NCBI GenBank assembly: GCA_964020155.1
Contig: OZ026546.1
Coordinates: 3,657,900 to 3,721,899, forward strand
Length of the DNA stretch: 64,000 bases
Direction: 5' to 3'
Source: Chondrilla cf. caribensis
Lineage: Eukaryota; Porifera; Demospongiae; Chondrillida; Chondrillidae
The notes beneath the pieces were generated by a model, which saw nothing but the letters and a program-made list of their open reading frames with translations, was not told where the DNA came from and did no database searches. Shown here in pieces: positions 60,487 to 64,000 of the stretch. Made by a program: the position numbers and the translations under genes. How positions within the stretch are numbered: the stretch's first letter is position 1; each line of letters starts with the position of its first letter.

Positions 60487-62547
60487 CTAGATGACTCCCC
60501 ACATCATCACGATACACACAAACATGACGTACTCTGTAAGGTAAGGAGAGAATAGTAGTGTTATAGTCACCTCCAGTAACTGTCATCCTACACTAACATA
60601 GGGTAGAGTGTAGAGGAGTGTAGTAGTGTAGCTGAGATGATGGTAGCTTCAGGTCAGTAGGCAGGAAGGGCTTGTTGGAACCACATGAACACCATAAAGA
60701 CCCTCACATTCTAAATGTCAAACACTACATACGGCTTTATTGAGGACCAAAGGCAGTTTCCCCTGGATTTGTACATTGGATTACATTGGATTACATTGTT
60801 CATACATTGGATTACACTGTTCATACATCGGATTACATTGTTGAATGTTCATAAATTGGATTACATTGTTCATTAATCGGATTACATTGTTCATACATTG
60901 GATTACATTGTTCATACATCAGATTACATTTATCATACATTTTTCATACATTGTTCATACATCAGATTACAACCCCCTTTTCAAAATCCCCTCTACAGAG
61001 AAGTGCAGTTGTCAAAGGTTTGTATATGCATCCACCCACATACAGACACATTGTACACAGGCTGGATATAGAGGACCATACAGTGTACTACAGTCTATTA
61101 TGTCTGCAAATACATATACGTAATATGGCAATATTTGTGTAGGGTTACACACAATCACTCCAGTAACACATACATATAAGTAGGGTACATACAAATGTAG
61201 TATGAAGTGTGTAATTATACTAAAAATTTAATGATGACAATAGCTGAATTTTATGTTCAACGAAGCTACTAAAATTAGCAGCGGAAATAGGTACATATAC
61301 ATGTACGTATGTCACAGAATGGCTGTAGGTACATGTTGGCAACATACGTATCACATGTCATAAGACAAACCAGCATGTGGTGTGAGGCTGCACCACAACT
61401 TGTGATAACAGACAAAGAGTATGTGGAAAAAAAACCTTTGGGGGCTGTGTTAGAAGGTGTCAGGTAACCACCGTACCTCTGATAGCCCCTGGTTACATTC
61501 AAATCAGTTTAAAAACAGCTTCAAACCACCTCAGTATGTGGTATACCTGAATAAATAATGATAAGTAACTGCCCAAATGCATTTTATGGTAATGTATAAA
61601 AACAGTTTAGACTTGAGGTGATTTGGCATAAGCGCTTTAACGCTCTGATGTAACCAGGGCTGTGGGTGGAATATGTGTCGAAAGTTCACTCACTAGCTGG
61701 AATGGCTGGTACTCCATTACTATCTGAAGGTCTGCTGGTATTGTTGGGATGTGTTGATCCTGTGTTAACAAAATACACAGACATGAACATAGTAACACGT
61801 ACATTATAGGACTTTAATGAAGCACAACACATATGCACTCCACACATTGTCAAGGTGCATGTATCAAGATCAGCTAAACATACCTACGTACAATATACGA
61901 AAAGTACAAAATTTATGTGCACACAAGTCAGGCATCCATGTACAACCCATAGTAAGCCAACAAGTGACCATTAACACTTTCCTATTATACATGTGAGCCA
62001 TTCTAAACAGAATCTTTGTAAACACGCATCTCTATCTAACCCGATTTATATAATGTATATAGATATCAATGTAAGAGTACATCTGAAGGTCAATGTACAT
62101 ATGTATAATATCAGAGATTACATTATCAAATGTACAGGCTGTGCTCACCAGGTTTTGATGGTACAGTCTCGTTCTTGGTCGATGGGTCACCGGTGATCTG
62201 GAGACTAATCTGCACAGGATGTGACCAGACTAGTCCTCTTGAAAGTTTAATACCACATGACAAGGAGATGTTAACAGCAGAACTGTTAGCAACTGATATA
62301 TTGCCACACATTAGTGTGGCAACAAATGTCTTATCAGATGATTGGACTGGGTGGGAGATTATGATCAGTCCCTCTGACATCTCTTGCCTATCACCCGCAA
62401 TTGGGTGATTCTCTTCAACACACTCATTATCTGGTAGGCACACCCTCCAGCGTCTGAAGGTGTTTGCCAAATGTTTAACTCTGGGATGGCACACAGCATT
62501 GATACCTTTGGTTGTCTCTTTGACACTCAATCCTATTTCACCACACA
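60487..62547 (-). CDS. Putative receptor-like gene, minus strand, partial model
   Basis: Exon 62547-62149 (399 nt, acceptor TTCTTTAG, donor GTGAGC, phase 1 to 1) encodes a Cys-containing extracellular-type domain (CGEIGLSVKETTKGINAVCH, WRVCLPDNEC, FVATLMCGNISVANSS) ending in a DPSTKNETVPSKP stalk. Exon 61759-61694 (phase 1 to 1) continues a Ser/Pro/Asn stalk (STHPNNTSRPSDSNG). Exon 60533-60487 could supply a C-terminal hydrophobic end, KYVMFVCIVMMWGVI-stop. All three join in phase. A signal-peptide-like MIQLGLNMLVLIPSFAIL at 63116 on the same strand could be the start, but its donor (GTCGGG) is weak. No family recognised; architecture and phase pattern resemble the cassette genes. Confidence 0.35.
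60777..60968. repeat. 21-bp tandem repeat, about 9 units
   Basis: Unit CATTGGATTACATTGTTCATA with substitutions (ATCGGATTACA, ATCAGATTACA). No coding role apparent. Confidence 0.85.
61465..61657. mobile_element. 193-bp MITE, copy 2
   Basis: Starts TAACCACCGTACCTCTGATA and ends GCTCTGATGTAACCAG, as at 60044-60236. It lies just beyond the stalk exon of the minus-strand gene. Confidence 0.7.
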
Positions 62548-64000
62548 CTAAAGAAACTGCAGACAGGGATTAAATTGAAAATAAATTCATTGTTGCGGTT
62601 ACGTGTAAGAACACATATTATATATAATATATAATAACTATAATATATCTATCTGTCGAGCATTACATACCGGAAGTCGAAATGAAAACAATATAGGGAA
62701 CACAAAAACACATAAAAACACAATATTATGTAACTGATACAAACCAGTCTATAGAATATAACAATGGAAAAGGGTGCATAGGGATGACAAGCAAAAAAGG
62801 GAATGAACAAGGTAGTGATGAGTGGAATGAGAATACCGTTGGAGTGAGCAGCACGTCGGAATGAGAACACTGTTGGAATATAACATCCCTATATCAACAG
62901 CTGCAGACACTATACTGTGTGTTGCACAATCACTGCTGCTGATATAGGGATTGTTATATTCTGACAGTATGGTCAGATGAACGCGATTACTAGTATTTTG
63001 CAAGGACATGATACGATCGCATGTTCGCATGTCTCCCGACCGTTCACGGCAATTCGCCGATCAAGAATTGCAAACGAAGGAATGAGAACCAACATATTCA
63101 GTCCTAGCTGTATCATCGCTTTTATTTCTGATGAACGAACAGATGAAATACTTTCGCAAACGTAGTTTGCCTCCTGTGCATTCACAGAGTGGTTAGAGAC
63201 GTCGATGTTCACAATGAACCATACAGAGGACCTATAATATTCTGACAAAAATAATTGCATAATCAACAAAACAACACTAGATCTATTCTTTCCTTACTTC
63301 CCTCTGTCCTCCCACAGATAATATAACCTGATTTAGAGCATAGACTATGGTTAGAACATCTATGGTCCTCCTAACACGTACGGAGTGTATGATGAGCCGT
63401 AGAAACTATACGTGTTTTTTGTTAATTGGCAGGTGTGAACTAATCGCTACTTGGGCTTTCTGTAAAATCTTTGCCAATGGTATATATAATATGGATACTA
63501 GTGACAGTGAAGTGACTAGCTGGACTTTAAGGTGCAGGGATCCATTCAAGTGGCATGGCCAGAGAAATCCCTAACAAATCCCCTACAAACTTCCCTAGCT
63601 ACGTAGGTCTTACATAACAAAGACAATGACCACAACCAAATGATTAGGTCATTGTGAGGCCATATATTATATATGCATATCTGTCTGTCTGTCATGACAA
63701 TCACATGCTCTGATGTATATATGCACCTGTTTGCATGTGCACATGTCCATATACTGCCCTGTGTGCTAATTTAATTAATTATATCCAATGTATGATGGTA
63801 TGGTGTATGTACATATGTACAGTACTGCATGTATAATGTACATGTGTCCTATATAAGAGAGCTATTACATATAATTGATATACAATATACGCTATAGGTA
63901 TATTATATTATAGGTATACACATACGTAAATCATAGATATTATTACTTTATAAAGTATACGTACAATAGTATATGAACATGTATAATATACATACAGTGC
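62548..64000. other. Spacer to right edge
   Basis: It contains an inverted copy of the TTCGACTTCCGGTATGTAAT motif near 62665, and a hairpin at 62868-62965 (GGAATATAACATCCCTATAT pairing with ATATAGGGATTGTTATATTC). A duplicate of 59820-60330, without the MITE, lies at 63690-64000. The only ORF of interest is the possible signal peptide at 63116 on the minus strand. Confidence 0.5.

Noticed and set aside
61275..61460. Minus-strand Cys-rich ORF as the next exon of the 62-kb gene
   Set aside because: An acceptor is present, but the sequence has no transmembrane or recognisable domain. The 60487-60533 exon gives a better ending in phase.

Overview
This is eukaryotic, animal-type DNA. Coding exons are short and bounded by GT..AG introns (often GTAAGT, GTACGT or GTGAGT donors). 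Most exon junctions are in phase 1, as is typical of animal extracellular-domain genes. The domains are metazoan: Ig, FN3, an NBR1-type UBA, ankyrin repeats and a BED-finger hAT. Introns and spacers are AT-rich and full of CA/TG microsatellites, TACGTA-rich simple sequence and small inverted-repeat elements. My guess is an early-branching marine invertebrate, perhaps a demosponge. That is inference; no species marker is present.

Layout. (1) 1-3 kb: two ankyrin-repeat exons entering from the left, a GT minisatellite, then the last two exons of an NBR1-like selective-autophagy receptor (LIR-like motif, amphipathic segment, C-terminal UBA). (2) Three tandem copies of a roughly 9-10 kb cassette: A about 3.1-13.04 kb, B about 30.3-39.85 kb, C about 41.15-52.82 kb. 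Each has a TATA-box promoter with a non-coding first exon, then a gene for a secreted-type protein: signal peptide, Ig domain, three FN3-type domains, Pro/Thr stalk and a C-terminal hydrophobic segment that looks like a GPI-anchor signal. All three reading frames are intact across every splice junction (462, 463 and 555 aa). Copy C has one extra Ig exon. (3) Downstream of copy C lies a second, complete gene (51984-57071, 8 exons, 497 aa): signal peptide, Ig, two FN3-like modules with a degenerate WSxWS-type motif, stalk, transmembrane helix, and a cytoplasmic tail with YMVM and YCEI. Copy B keeps only its first two exons and copy A has lost it. The arrangement resembles a GPI-type receptor beside a signalling receptor, in a tandem cluster of the sort seen for immune, allorecognition or cytokine-type receptors. 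(4) 13.1-30.3 kb: a tandem array of degenerate units of roughly 1 kb, interrupted by a 12-kb DNA transposon (17135-29129) with 79-bp terminal inverted repeats and a perfect 9-bp target-site duplication GTGCATATA.

The transposon is the most unusual object here. Its ends are two inverted 2.8-kb satellite arrays of 27/18-bp units, a Foldback-like design. The + strand carries a MULE-type transposase (two C2H2 fingers, first catalytic-block motif CMDSTHGTN) that is cut off when it runs into the right array. The - strand carries an intact 8-exon gene for a 721-aa P-loop AAA-type ATPase. A transposase with a helper-like ATPase inside satellite-ended TIRs is the best candidate for an undescribed system.

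(5) 57-64 kb: repeat-rich spacer with two near-identical 193-bp MITEs (one with an empty paralogous site) and a likely minus-strand receptor-like gene (about 60.49-62.55 kb, partial). Other mobile sequence includes a 653-bp hAT element with a BED-finger remnant, a 387-bp hAT-type MITE, non-LTR retrotransposon 3' ends, and a group of hairpins with different stems but similar GC-rich CCGAGGG loops.
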